Shown here piece by piece: positions 1 through 8,704 of a stretch of DNA of 64,000 nt. This stretch comes from Crossiella sp. S99.2. GTDB taxonomy: Bacteria > Actinomycetota > Actinomycetes > Mycobacteriales > Pseudonocardiaceae. A program made the translations under genes and the position numbers. The stretch is taken from contig NZ_JALMDK010000006.1 in the NCBI RefSeq assembly GCF_023094165.1, forward strand, positions 186,001-250,000, in the 5' to 3' direction. A model generated the notes under the pieces. That model was given only the letters and a program-made list of their open reading frames with translations. It was not told the DNA's origin and did not search any database. Each line of letters begins with the position of its first letter. Position 1 is the first letter of the stretch.

Positions 1-2476
1 CCCGTCGCCATTGCGCGGCGTCCTCCCTGCTACTCACGCCGAGCTTGCCCGTCAGTCTGTACACGTGGGTTTCGACCGTGCGGCGGCCCACACTCAGCTT
101 CTCGGCGATCTGGCCATAGGAGAGCCCCTGCTCCAGCAGATCCAGGACCTCAATTTCCCTGGGAGTCAGGCCCTTCCCCTCTGCGGCATCGCCGGCCGGC
201 GGTTGCGCGGCAAGGGCCAGGATCTCTGCCCTGGACATCGACTCGCCGCGAGCCCATGCATCGGCGTGGACCTTCGCAGGCAGGTTCGCGGTGCACAGTT
301 CCTCGGCGCGGCGGCGCCGTGCGCTGTACGGCGGGAGACCGTGGATGTCGACACCGGTGTACTCCAGTAGCCGCAAGGACCCGGCCAGTAGCTCCGCTGC
401 TCGCAGGTATCTGCCGTTCAGAGCCTCCACCCAGGCCTTGGCCTCCAGCAGCCAGGGCAAACCCCACCAGTCCTCACCAAGTTTCTCCCCGGTCTGCGCG
501 GTGACGATTGCCTTGCGCAGCAACAGATCGGCCTCCGTGTGGTGGCCCGCTCCCATCTCGGCGATGGCGGTGGCCCACTGTGCCCAGGACAGCGACCAGG
601 GAGCTCCCATGCGCTCGACACCGGCCAGGTGCTCGGCGCAGATCACCTTGGCGGTCTCGTAGGGGGCGTGCAGTGCCGCGCTGATGGCGAGCATCAACCA
701 GGCCATGGTCGCATCGGTGGGGTTGTCCGCAGCGGCGAATTCGAGGTAGGACTCCCTCAGCCACTTCAGCATCGTCTCGACCTGCGCCGGCTCCGGGGCC
801 GTGTGAGTCCAGCTGGTGGCGGTGACAAACCGCAGCTTCGGGTGGTTTCGACTGCGGTAGGCCTCCTCGGCTATGTCGCCGGCCCGGTTGAGCCACTCCA
901 CCGCTTCTTCGTCACGTCCCTGGCACTGCATCATCCAGATCGTGACCGCCATCGCTGCCAGTCTCATCTCGATGTCGGCGTCGTGCGCGGCGTCGACAAA
1001 CCGGCGGATCCAGTCGATCGTTTCGGGGAGCCCGGCGCAGCGGAAGGGCCAGCGCGTCCGGGCCAGCTGCACCACCGTCCACAGGCCTTGCAGAGCACGT
1101 TCAGGCGCACTCGCGCACCAGCTCAGCGCGGCGCGGATCTGCGGCATCATCACGTCGGTGCCGACGACGATCTCGACCTCGTCGGGACAGGCCCACGAGT
1201 CGGCGTTGTGTGCCACAACGCTGTAGTAGAAGGCCCAGTGCCGATCCCGCAGCAGTTCCTCCTGCCCCGCCTCGCGCAGGCGCAGCAGGCCGTACTCGCG
1301 CAGCGGCACCATCATCCGGTAGCGGCCGGTGCGGTGGTCCATCTGCAACAAGAACTGGTCGACCAGGTCCGTGAGGTGCGGCAGGATTTCCTGCGCCGGC
1401 AGGTCGATCCCGGTGAGCACGCTGCGCCGCGGCCAGGTGCCCTGTGTTGTCAGCTCCTGTCTCGCTTGAGCGACTCCCCCGGCGCAAACGCCGCGCGCGG
1501 CGTCCAGATCGAATGGGCCAGCGAAGATCGACAGCCGCGCCCACAACACCTGCTGGGCTTCCGGGAGCAAGGAGTAGGTGTAGTCCAGGATCGACACCAT
1601 GCTGCGGTGCCGATCCTGGGACACCGAGCGCACGGTCGGGATATCCAGCGTGGCGATCCCCAGATCTCCGGCCTCCTCCTGGTTGAGAAGGTCCGCAAGG
1701 ATCTGCTGGAACGTCCGGCTGGCACGGTTGACCGCCAGGTGCACCAGGTACAGCGGGATGCCCCCACCCTTGCGGCACAACGAGGCTGCGGCAGCGATCT
1801 CCCCCGTGCCGAGTTCGGCGAGCACAAGGCCGGCCCGCTGTCGCCGGGTGTACTCGGCCAGCATCGCCATCGCTTGACTGGCCAGCATCTGCTCGTGGCT
1901 CGCCTGGGGATGTGGAGTCTTGAGCGGGCTGAGTTCAATCACCAGTTCGTCGACTACGTCCAAACGGGTACGGCTGGTGACCAGGAAGTGCAGCCTCGGA
2001 CAGTGGGCCAGCAAGTCGGCAGCCAGCTCTCCGACCGCGTTTCGGCCAGTCGCTGGGTTGATGAGGTGCTCGGCGTTGTCGAGCACGATCAACATTCGCT
2101 GGTTCGCCAGGCGCTCCCGCAGCAGCTGGGCCACCGGGGTCACAGCCTGGCTATGCACGCCGACGGCATGAGCCACGGCCACTGCAAGGCCAACAGCCTC
2201 ATTCACCTGGTCCAGTGCGGCGTACCTGATCCCTTGGGGCGGATAGCACTGAGCCGCGGTCATCTGTTTGACCACCTCGTCAGCGAGGCGTGTCTTGCCT
2301 ATGCCCCCTACCCCGACCAGCACCACCAGCCGGTCGGTCGTCAAGCCTTGCTCGACAGCCTCCAGCTCGTCACCGCGACCGAACAGCCGAGGCGACCGTC
2401 GCGGCTGACGCGGCTGCTCGGTCACCGACCGTAGCTGGTCGCGGCCCGGCGGTCCCGTCGGTTCTGCATCCTCCAT
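1..2476 (-). CDS. LuxR-family transcriptional regulator with NTPase domain (3' end cut by window edge)
   Basis: Starts at ATG 2476 and stays open to base 1, giving 825 codons without a stop, so the C-terminus is outside the window. Near residues 50-65 there is a P-loop (GVGGIGKTR), and a Walker B-like hydrophobic run ends in VLDNAEH about 90 residues later, as in NB-ARC/LAL-type ATPases. The middle is helical and TPR-like. The last ~60 residues are a LuxR helix-turn-helix (LTPREIEVLDLL, then GQIAEKLSVGRRTVETHV). This is the family plan of large ATP-binding LuxR regulators that activate nearby genes. The next gene, an FAD oxidase, lies downstream of its promoter side on the same strand. No cluster it might control is visible here. 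Confidence 0.9.
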   Translation of the reverse strand, partial: MEDAEPTGPPGRDQLRSVTEQPRQPRRSPRLFGRGDELEAVEQGLTTDRLVVLVGVGGIGKTRLADEVVKQMTAAQCYPPQGIRYAALDQVNEAVGLAVAVAHAVGVHSQAVTPVAQLLRERLANQRMLIVLDNAEHLINPATGRNAVGELAADLLAHCPRLHFLVTSRTRLDVVDELVIELSPLKTPHPQASHEQMLASQAMAMLAEYTRRQRAGLVLAELGTGEIAAAASLCRKGGGIPLYLVHLAVNRASRTFQQILADLLNQEEAGDLGIATLDIPTVRSVSQDRHRSMVSILDYTYSLLPEAQQVLWARLSIFAGPFDLDAARGVCAGGVAQARQELTTQGTWPRRSVLTGIDLPAQEILPHLTDLVDQFLLQMDHRTGRYRMMVPLREYGLLRLREAGQEELLRDRHWAFYYSVVAHNADSWACPDEVEIVVGTDVMMPQIRAALSWCASAPERALQGLWTVVQLARTRWPFRCAGLPETIDWIRRFVDAAHDADIEMRLAAMAVTIWMMQCQGRDEEAVEWLNRAGDIAEEAYRSRNHPKLRFVTATSWTHTAPEPAQVETMLKWLRESYLEFAAADNPTDATMAWLMLAISAALHAPYETAKVICAEHLAGVERMGAPWSLSWAQWATAIAEMGAGHHTEADLLLRKAIVTAQTGEKLGEDWWGLPWLLEAKAWVEALNGRYLRAAELLAGSLRLLEYTGVDIHGLPPYSARRRRAEELCTANLPAKVHADAWARGESMSRAEILALAAQPPAGDAAEGKGLTPREIEVLDLLEQGLSYGQIAEKLSVGRRTVETHVYRLTGKLGVSSREDAAQWRR

Positions 2477-2647
2477 CGTGTCCCCTCCCCGACAATCCCC
2501 AGTGCTCAGGAACGGTAATACATTTCGCAAACTGCCTGGTCAGATCCACGAGTTGTGTTCCGGGCGGCTGCGGCACCAGCGGCGACGCCACGCGGCGCCA
2601 CAGGCGTTTCCGTCAACCCAGCTGACTCCCCGAGCCCGGCCAGCGGA

Positions 2648-2682
2648 GCGGTGCACGGCCGGGCCCGCTGCCTGTGCACCGC
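2648..2682 (-). terminator. hairpin after the FAD oxidoreductase
   Basis: Perfect 9-bp inverted repeat GCGGTGCAC / GTGCACCGC with a 17-nt loop, starting 5 nt past the stop codon of the minus-strand oxidoreductase. There is no clear T-run, so it is a candidate terminator by position and pairing only. Confidence 0.5.
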
Positions 2683-2686
2683 GCGT

Positions 2687-4186
2687 TCACCGTTTTCGCG
2701 TAGCCCGGATCGCCGAGGGCAGCCCGGTGCCAGCGTTGAGGTTGAGATACGGGGAGTGCTCCTCCACCGTCCGGGAGAACCACTCCCACCGCGGCCCGAA
2801 TTGCTCCGGCCAGGGTCGGCCGGTCTTCCAGAAGTCCCAGTACGGATAGGCCACACCCCCCTCCTCCCAGACCGTGGCCAGCGCCCTCTCCCGGGCACTG
2901 CCGATGCTGGCCACACGGTCAGCCACGTCAGCACCGGTGCTGACCTGATCGAGGTCTCGGAGCACACCTGTACTCACCACGTACTCGTGGCTGCCTGTCG
3001 GCAGGGCGAATGCCGGGCGGGTGAAGGCGGACCTGCGGTGTGGGAAGGCAAGCACGAACTGCGGGATGGTGGTGTCCCAGTCCTGTTCAGTCAGGTCGGC
3101 GATCCGGCTGGCGAGGTAGGGCTCGGCACTGGGCCAGTCCAGCAGCACGTCATCCCACATCTTGAGGGTGAAGTTCCAGTTGGCCCGCTCCTGCAGGTGC
3201 GTGAAGAGATCGGTGATCATCCGGGAGCGGTCGGCGTAGGACACCACCTCCCTGTTCGACTGCCGGGGACGCAGGTGCTCCGGGAGTTTCACCGGTTCCG
3301 GGTCGGCCTCGTGGGTGTGGACGTAGGCGTGTACCTCACACACTGGATCTTCGCCCGGCTTGTCCGGTCGCTGCACCCACAGGTAGAGCTCGTGACAGGC
3401 GTCGTCGGCGAGCAGGGTTTCCATCGCGGCGAGGGCGGTGCCGAGTCCGGCGTAGCGCAGCCGCTCCATCTGCACTCGCCCGGCCACCGGCACCAGTTCG
3501 ACGTCTGCCGAGGTGATCACCCCGATCACCCCGAGCCCGCCGAGCGCGGCGTGGAAGACTTCGGCGTGGTGCTGTGGAGTCGCACGCATCACCGTGCCGT
3601 CCCCTGTGACCAGGGTCAGCGCGCTGATCTCATCGATCACCGCACCCTTCCGCGGGAACGCGGAGAGGCCGCCCACAGACAGCACCCCTCCGAGAGTGAG
3701 GCCGTGGTAATCCGGCAGGCCCGCCGCCGGGCGGTAGCCCTCTCGCATGGCCGTCTCCTCCAGCGCCACGAGCGTGGCCCCGGCACCGACAGTGACCACC
3801 GCGCGCTGGCCAGGCTCGATCACCCTGACTGGCCCGACCTCGGTCAGCTCACCGTCTCCGTCTGCCATCGCGATCACCACCCCGCCTTTGGTCAGGGCGT
3901 GGGAAGACATGGAGTGCCCAGCTCCCCGCACAGCCACTTCGACACCACGCGGGCCGGCCCAGGCAATCAGTTGACGAACGCCCTCGGCGGTTCGTGGCAC
4001 GTACACCGCGCCAGGCACCCACTCCTGCAGGTTGCTCGCTCCTCGCGACATGCGCCGCAGCATCGACTCCACCACGCTGACCCGTCCGTCCCACCCCTCC
4101 CTCGTCGCCACCTCCCTCAGCTCCGGCAACCAATGTGGTCCGGCAACCTCCGCCATGCCTTTGCTCGTCGTTCCGCGCAGGCTCAT
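2687..4186 (-). CDS. FAD-binding oxidoreductase (FAD_binding_4 / BBE-like oxidase)
   Basis: About 499 residues, normal for flavin oxidases of the PCMH/vanillyl-alcohol oxidase fold. An N-terminal FAD domain shows VAVRGAGHS, where the His in GAGHS is the usual site of histidyl-FAD attachment. It continues with HGLTLGGVLSVGG and GGLGVIGVIT, typical FAD-loop motifs. The C-terminus (PYLNLNAGTG) takes the place of the BBE/cytokinin-oxidase tail. The substrate cannot be told. I chose ATG 4186 because GGGAG lies 6 nt upstream; an upstream in-frame ATG at 4261 has no good ribosome site and adds 25 unlikely residues. Two palindromic operators lie 112-160 nt upstream. Confidence 0.85.
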   Translation of the reverse strand: MSLRGTTSKGMAEVAGPHWLPELREVATREGWDGRVSVVESMLRRMSRGASNLQEWVPGAVYVPRTAEGVRQLIAWAGPRGVEVAVRGAGHSMSSHALTKGGVVIAMADGDGELTEVGPVRVIEPGQRAVVTVGAGATLVALEETAMREGYRPAAGLPDYHGLTLGGVLSVGGLSAFPRKGAVIDEISALTLVTGDGTVMRATPQHHAEVFHAALGGLGVIGVITSADVELVPVAGRVQMERLRYAGLGTALAAMETLLADDACHELYLWVQRPDKPGEDPVCEVHAYVHTHEADPEPVKLPEHLRPRQSNREVVSYADRSRMITDLFTHLQERANWNFTLKMWDDVLLDWPSAEPYLASRIADLTEQDWDTTIPQFVLAFPHRRSAFTRPAFALPTGSHEYVVSTGVLRDLDQVSTGADVADRVASIGSARERALATVWEEGGVAYPYWDFWKTGRPWPEQFGPRWEWFSRTVEEHSPYLNLNAGTGLPSAIRATRKR

Positions 4187-4297
4187 CTCAAACTCCCGTT
4201 TCGTTCCTCGTTGTTCCATTCCCTGGACCGTGACGGCATTCCCCGCTTCGCCATAACGCACCAGGTGAACCGTAAGGGAAACCGGTGGATTAGCGCA

Positions 4298-4345
4298 TCA
4301 GTACAGTACTGACACCGCAAGGGGGACCGTAAGTACAGTACTTAC
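4298..4345. promoter_or_regulatory. two tandem GTACaGTAC palindromes (operator pair)
   Basis: TCAGTAC-A-GTACTGA (4298-4312) and GTAAGTAC-A-GTACTTAC (4329-4345) are perfect palindromes of 7+1+7 and 8+1+8 bases. Their centres are 32 bp apart, about three helical turns. They lie upstream of the minus-strand oxidoreductase and ~510 bp before the plus-strand metallopeptidase gene. The form suits a dimeric repressor of the GntR or TetR type (inference). No such regulator gene is adjacent. Confidence 0.6.
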
Positions 4346-4854
4346 TACGGGTTCAGTCGAAGTACGTGGCACTACGAAGGCGAATGGGAGCGATTCTCAG
4401 TAGTCACACCAGACCAGCTATCGATATCACTTTCCGTACATCAGGCGTGATCTGGGATGTCCCGCCGACCCTGACCCTCCCTGGCGCACTGAACTGCACA
4501 AACATGGCCTACCGGTCGCCCGTGACCCTGCTCAGGATAGCCAACAACCTGGTCGCATAATGTGATCCGTTCAACGTTCAGCACAGTCTTTCTGCGCAAA
4601 ATCTGCCCGCCTGCCATACTCCGAATGTGTACAACTTGTTATGCTGCTGGCGAGCGAATGATCGATCACCTAGTGTCCGTCGCACGCCGTGGCCACAGGC
4701 GCTACAGACGTCGGGGAAATCAGCACGCGGTGTTCCACCGTGTGCTGACAGCAGCACGGTCCGGAACAATCCGCACCGCTGAAGCACACCCCCACGCCGA
4801 TCCGGTTCCGGCGCGGCCGCGCCGACCCGGCGTGGGCAACCGCAAGGGGGAAAA
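4346..4854. other. intergenic region before the metallopeptidase gene
   Basis: About 510 bp without a convincing gene. Short open frames on the plus strand lack ribosome sites and coding bias. The base composition is less GC-rich than its surroundings (for example 4600-4660), which suits a promoter region for the gene at 4855. Nothing else is recognisable. Confidence 0.5.
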
Positions 4855-5463
4855 ATGAGCACCCTGCACAGCAACCGTACGAGGCGGATCGCCGAGATCG
4901 TGGACAGCCTCCTGCTGCCCGTCCCGTTCACCCTGCGGGGCTTCCTGGACAACCTGGAAGCACGGCTGCAGCGGCGCATCGTGGTGCAGGCTGCGGAGCT
5001 GGACGGCTCGATCCTGCCCTGCGGACTGCTGGTGTGCACCCGCACGATGCACCTCATCGTCCATGCTGCCGGCACCACGGCCCTACACGCCCGGCACATA
5101 ATTTTCCACGAAATCGGGCACCTGCTGCTGGGTCACGGCCGCACGAGCGGGGGCGACGGCTGGGACAACGCCGCGGGCCTCACGCCGACCCCGCTCTCGC
5201 ACCAGCCCGTGGTCCGACAACTGCTGCCCAACGTTTCTCCCATTCTGCTGACCCGGATCCTCGGCCGCACCATCCATCCGGCCAGCGGCCCGAGTGAATC
5301 CGGCTTCGACACGATCGCCGAAGCCGAAGCCGAGTACTTCGCCTACTCGCTCTCCAGCAGAATCGCGCCGGCCCCCGGCCCGGCCGCGCCCCGTGCCTGC
5401 CCAGACACCATGACCGGCTTGCTCGGCGCGCTACACCCGGCCCCGACGCATGAGCTCCGGTGA
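4855..5463 (+). CDS. ImmA/IrrE-family metallopeptidase-like protein
   Basis: 202 residues. The zinc signature HEIGHLLLGH sits near residue 85, and an acidic helix rich in Glu (IAEAEAEYFAY) ~60 residues later probably supplies the third ligand, as in ImmA/IrrE (gluzincin) peptidases. AAGGGGG lies 5 nt before the ATG. The stop overlaps the GTG of the next gene (GTGA), so the two are translationally coupled. In actinomycetes this pairing of an IrrE-like protein with a MAB_1171c-type membrane protein is recurrent and often accompanied by an XRE regulator, which is not present here. Substrate unknown; cytosolic because no signal peptide is seen. Confidence 0.8.
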   Translation: MSTLHSNRTRRIAEIVDSLLLPVPFTLRGFLDNLEARLQRRIVVQAAELDGSILPCGLLVCTRTMHLIVHAAGTTALHARHIIFHEIGHLLLGHGRTSGGDGWDNAAGLTPTPLSHQPVVRQLLPNVSPILLTRILGRTIHPASGPSESGFDTIAEAEAEYFAYSLSSRIAPAPGPAAPRACPDTMTGLLGALHPAPTHELR

Positions 5464-6764
5464 CCTCCGTACTGTCCTGGCTGGCCATCGTTCTGGCCAC
5501 GATCACCGGGATCGCCACCCTCACCACCGCCCACTCGGCACGCGGCCGGTGGTGGTGGGGCACGGCGCTGCTGCTGTGGGCGGCGTCGATGGTGCTGGCC
5601 GACCCCGGCCTGCACCAGCTCCTGGTTGCCCACTCCACGGCCCCGAGCAACCTGGCACGCCTGCTCTCAGACTGCCTTGCCGTGGCCGGGGCCAGCAGCG
5701 TGCACGTCATGCTCGACCACTACCAGCATCCCCGGCACCCCTCCAGGCGTCGCCTGGTTGGCCAGGCCGCAGTGCTCCTGGTGGTGATCGCCGCGATGTG
5801 CACACTGCTGGTGTCCACCACGCTGCCCACCACCGACGAGTTCACCGTCGGCTATGCCCATCCGCTGACCATGCAGGCATACCAGGCCCTGTTCACCGTG
5901 GTGATGGCCGCGGCGTTCGCGCGCTTCGGCCTGCTGGTGCGCCGCGCCGGCCGCCGTGCCCTGGGCGCCCCGCTGCGATTAGCGGTCCGTCTGGACTTGC
6001 TCTCAGCTGGGCTCGGGCTGACCTGGGTGCTATGCGGCAGCTTCACGGTCGCGGTCACCGCCCTCGACCTGGCTCACAAGCTCGCCGTGCACGAGCTGAC
6101 CGCGCTGCTGGCCGCACTGTCCCTCATCTCCATCGCCCTAGGCGCGGCCGCCTCGCTGTGGGCAGCGAAGGCGGCACGACGGTGGATCCTTCTGCGTGTG
6201 CGCCGCGCCGTATGGCGCTTGACCCCTCTGTGGCAGACCCTGACCGATGCCGCCCCACAAGTCCGCTTCCCCGCCTGCACCAACGATCCAGTCGACCAGC
6301 TCTACGCGATCATCATCCAGATTCGCGACGCTCAGCTGGCCCTACGGCACTTCGCTCCGGCGGTGGTGGCCGACTACGTGGCAGAGCAGGCACTCGCCCG
6401 CGGGCTGTCGAAGCAGACCGCGGCGTGTTTGTCCGAGGCGGCCGAAGTCGCCGTGGCCATGGATGCCGCGCGGGTCGGCCACAAGCCCGAGTCCGCTCAG
6501 GACACGCCGGCGCTCCCGGTGCGCACCGGCTCAGCAGAACGCGAGCGCGGCAGCGTCGACCTGGATGCTGAAGCACGGTCACTGTGCGCGCTTGCTGGCG
6601 CGCTCAACCACCCGCTGGTGCGTAATGCAAGGGAGATGGCCCGGCGATCATGCGACCAGGTCAGCGAGCCTCTGGCCTGTCTAGACCCGAGAGCGTGCCG
6701 AGGCTGTAAGCGCACCCTTGACGACGTTAGCCGCAGTCTGCGGCCCGCCGATCCTCTGACCTGA
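5460..6764 (+). CDS. MAB_1171c-like integral membrane protein
   Basis: 434 residues with about seven hydrophobic segments in the first ~240 residues, followed by a soluble basic C-terminal half rich in Ala, Arg and Cys (a CxxC-like pair, CLDPRACRGC, near the end). The GTG start overlaps the stop of the IrrE-like gene. Size, topology and partner match the MAB_1171c family of putative transporters or sensors, whose function is unknown. Family assignment is by architecture and context, not by a signature motif. Confidence 0.6.
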   Translation: MTSVLSWLAIVLATITGIATLTTAHSARGRWWWGTALLLWAASMVLADPGLHQLLVAHSTAPSNLARLLSDCLAVAGASSVHVMLDHYQHPRHPSRRRLVGQAAVLLVVIAAMCTLLVSTTLPTTDEFTVGYAHPLTMQAYQALFTVVMAAAFARFGLLVRRAGRRALGAPLRLAVRLDLLSAGLGLTWVLCGSFTVAVTALDLAHKLAVHELTALLAALSLISIALGAAASLWAAKAARRWILLRVRRAVWRLTPLWQTLTDAAPQVRFPACTNDPVDQLYAIIIQIRDAQLALRHFAPAVVADYVAEQALARGLSKQTAACLSEAAEVAVAMDAARVGHKPESAQDTPALPVRTGSAERERGSVDLDAEARSLCALAGALNHPLVRNAREMARRSCDQVSEPLACLDPRACRGCKRTLDDVSRSLRPADPLT

Positions 6765-7343
6765 ACCTGTCGCCCGACCAGATCGACTTGGCGACTCAGC
6801 AGTAGGCCGATGGGGCGTCCATCGACGCCGTGGCCGACCTCGGCAAGCTGGGTGATCGAGGCCGAGGGTGCCGGGCAGATCACGACCGCTGGCAGCGGCG
6901 CGGGCACCAGCGGCCACTGCCCACAATCGCCAGGGGCATCTGTGCGGCGATTGTCCTTCGCTGCCAAGGGGAATCCATTACGACGGTCGAGAACCTTCTC
7001 CAGAGTCCCTACCTGGTCTCGTGATGCGTAGGTGCGAATGGCAGCGATCTACCCGAACGAGCCGTAAGCACGGACTGCCTCCACGGTCAGTGGGAGGCGT
7101 CGGCGGGGTGGAGCGCTTGCTTCAACGATCACGTGGGCATGGCACCCAGGGCAACCCCTCCAGGTGGTCCCGATAGATCCGGCATGGCTTGCGGCCGATG
7201 GTGGAAGCGCGGTCCCAGATGCCCTTGGGCCCCACCGCTCCTGGCATTCGCAGCCAGCTTGCCCTTGCCGTCGACCGGAACATCGAGTCTTGCACAGGGC
7301 AGCCCAAGCACAGTGAGAGGCAGTATCGTTGGAGTCTCTGGGG
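6765..7343. other. intergenic region, no recognisable gene
   Basis: About 580 bp. Open frames exist on both strands but lack ribosome sites and consistent GC3 bias. A minus-strand frame ending near 7122 looks mildly protein-like but has no identifiable family and overlaps the terminator hairpin at 7344, so I treat it as non-coding or decayed. Confidence 0.4.
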
Positions 7344-7378
7344 AAGGGGTGTTGCCGACCTGGTCGGCAACACCCCTT
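7344..7378 (-). terminator. strong terminator hairpin after DUF4192 gene 1
   Basis: Perfect 16-bp stem (AAGGGGTGTTGCCGAC paired with its complement) with a 3-nt CTG loop, 11 nt past the stop of the DUF4192 gene. The inner arm GGGGTGTTGCCGA recurs exactly in the hairpin after the second DUF4192 gene (56644-56674). Confidence 0.8.
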
Positions 7379-7388
7379 GTGTTTCTAC

Positions 7389-8447
7389 TCAGCGTCTCGT
7401 GTCTGCCACGCTCAACCCGATCTTCGCAACTGCCATGGTGGTCGCGAAGCCCACAGTGGCCATGCGTGTCGACGAGATCACGCCATACGGCAGGATCTCG
7501 GCCAGTTCGGGCTCCGAGGCGCGGTCGGGATCGGCCGTCACTGCCGTTTGCGCTGCGAGCCTGGCCAGTTCGGTGTTGCCGCGGAGCGCGGCAGTCACTG
7601 CGAGGAGGGTCGCGGCATCGGCCCGGTGTTTGCCGGGCAGTGCACGGGTCAGGTGTTGCCACAGTCGAATGGCTGCGTGTGCAGGTTCGATGAAGGCAAA
7701 TCTGTAGGAGCTGTCGCGGATCAGCGGGTCCTCCAGCGCCCAGGCCAGAGATACGAGTTCCCTGTCCGTAGTGGGGAACTTCTCGTGCTCGGCCGCCTCC
7801 ACAGCCTCAAGTACGCGGTGCACCTTCCTGGATAGGATCTTGCCGTTCTGGCTGATTTCCGTGTCCTGGCTACGTTCCAGGAGGGTGTAGAGCATCCGGC
7901 GTTCACGACGTGCGGCCTCCTTGTCCGGTGTGAGTGAGTCCGTGAAATCCTCGACACGCTCATAGATCACCTTGCCCATGGCCGTTGCTGTCGCGGCGGT
8001 AGGGCAGTCCCGTGGGTCCTTCTGCCTGCCGCTTTGGGGTGAGTGCTCGCAGTACCGGAGCCAGAGAGCTCCCTGCTCGATCCGGGGCACCCAGAGCGAG
8101 AACGGGACATGGATTCCGTTCCGCCGAAACGCCCCGTCGAGCTCACCAACCAGGTCGGCATGGGGTGGGTGATCGCTACCGGCGCGCGTGCCGCCGGCGA
8201 TGACCATCAGGCTCGCTGCTTGCCACCCTCGGCCGGCCATCGTGGCCAGCAGCCGTTCGGGTTGAACCGTTTCGCTGGTCAGGTTGACCAGATCCTCTCG
8301 AATGACGCACGGGAAATACGTCCTTTCCTCTTGGTAGAAGGGCAACACCAGCAGGCAGTCCTGGGGGTAGAAGCCCAGCATGTAAGGCACTCCGCTGATG
8401 AGTTCATGGAGGCCCGCGCAGTCAATGTCGAGTCTGTGATCACACAT
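7389..8447 (-). CDS. DUF4192 family protein (copy 1)
   Basis: 352 residues. The N-terminus carries the family hallmark SGVPYMLGFYPQDCLLVLP, followed by an alpha/beta region with VMVIAGG and a helical C-terminus (HAAIRLWQHLTRALPGK, then two LARLAAQTA-like helices). No catalytic motif is evident and the family has no assigned function. A paralogue with the same order of blocks is at 56687-57742. Both copies have a promoter-like CCA-N12-CGCGTTACCT element, a structured leader and near-identical terminator hairpins, so they are duplicated regulatory units rather than lone genes. GAGGAAAG precedes the ATG. Confidence 0.85.
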   Translation of the reverse strand: MCDHRLDIDCAGLHELISGVPYMLGFYPQDCLLVLPFYQEERTYFPCVIREDLVNLTSETVQPERLLATMAGRGWQAASLMVIAGGTRAGSDHPPHADLVGELDGAFRRNGIHVPFSLWVPRIEQGALWLRYCEHSPQSGRQKDPRDCPTAATATAMGKVIYERVEDFTDSLTPDKEAARRERRMLYTLLERSQDTEISQNGKILSRKVHRVLEAVEAAEHEKFPTTDRELVSLAWALEDPLIRDSSYRFAFIEPAHAAIRLWQHLTRALPGKHRADAATLLAVTAALRGNTELARLAAQTAVTADPDRASEPELAEILPYGVISSTRMATVGFATTMAVAKIGLSVADTRR

Positions 8448-8464
8448 GGGGTCGTCTCTTTCCT

Positions 8465-8570
8465 CTGGCGTTCCAGGTCTGCTTGGCCAGTCCCGGTCTC
8501 CCGTGATCGGCGGTCACCAGTGGTGTCACCACCTTCCGAACCACGGTCGAGGTCTCCCTGGTCAAGACCT
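8465..8570 (-). promoter_or_regulatory. conserved structured 5' leader (copy L1)
   Basis: Between promoter and start codon the transcript would contain a stem AGGTCT / AGACCT with a loop holding ACCAGG (8550-8570), then the invariant GAAGGTGGT (reverse strand of 8528-8537), then CTGGAACGCCAG (8465-8476). The same blocks, in the same order and with 22-24 nt between stem and invariant block, precede 23382-23723, 24781-25131 and 56687-57742. Confidence 0.65.
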
Positions 8571-8606
8571 GCGCCTGCGCCGGTACCGACGGCAGGCTCG
8601 CTGGGA

Positions 8607-8630
8607 GGTAACGCGCTGCGGCCGCGGTGG
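8607..8630 (-). promoter_or_regulatory. CCA-N12-CGCGTTACCT element for DUF4192 gene 1
   Basis: On the minus strand CCA is followed by exactly 12 nt and CGCGTTACCT, 160 nt upstream of the DUF4192 start. It forms a divergent pair with the plus-strand site at 8638-8661. Confidence 0.75.
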
Positions 8631-8637
8631 CCGCCAG

Positions 8638-8661
8638 CCACTCGGCGATCCCCGCGTTACC
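8638..8661 (+). promoter_or_regulatory. CCA-N12-CGCGTTACCT element for the polymerase-like gene
   Basis: CCA, 12 nt, then CGCGTTACCT, ending 43 nt before the ATG of the polymerase-like gene. It overlaps the divergent site's upstream flank, so the two genes share one control region. Confidence 0.75.
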
Positions 8662-8704
8662 TCCCACCCCGTCCTGATCCGATTACAAGGAGGGGTACGC
8701 CGTC

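Noticed and set aside
539..2434. 631-codon plus-strand open frame
   Set aside because: Antisense of the LuxR-type gene; the minus strand gives a continuous protein with P-loop and LuxR motifs, the plus frame gives only low-complexity sequence.
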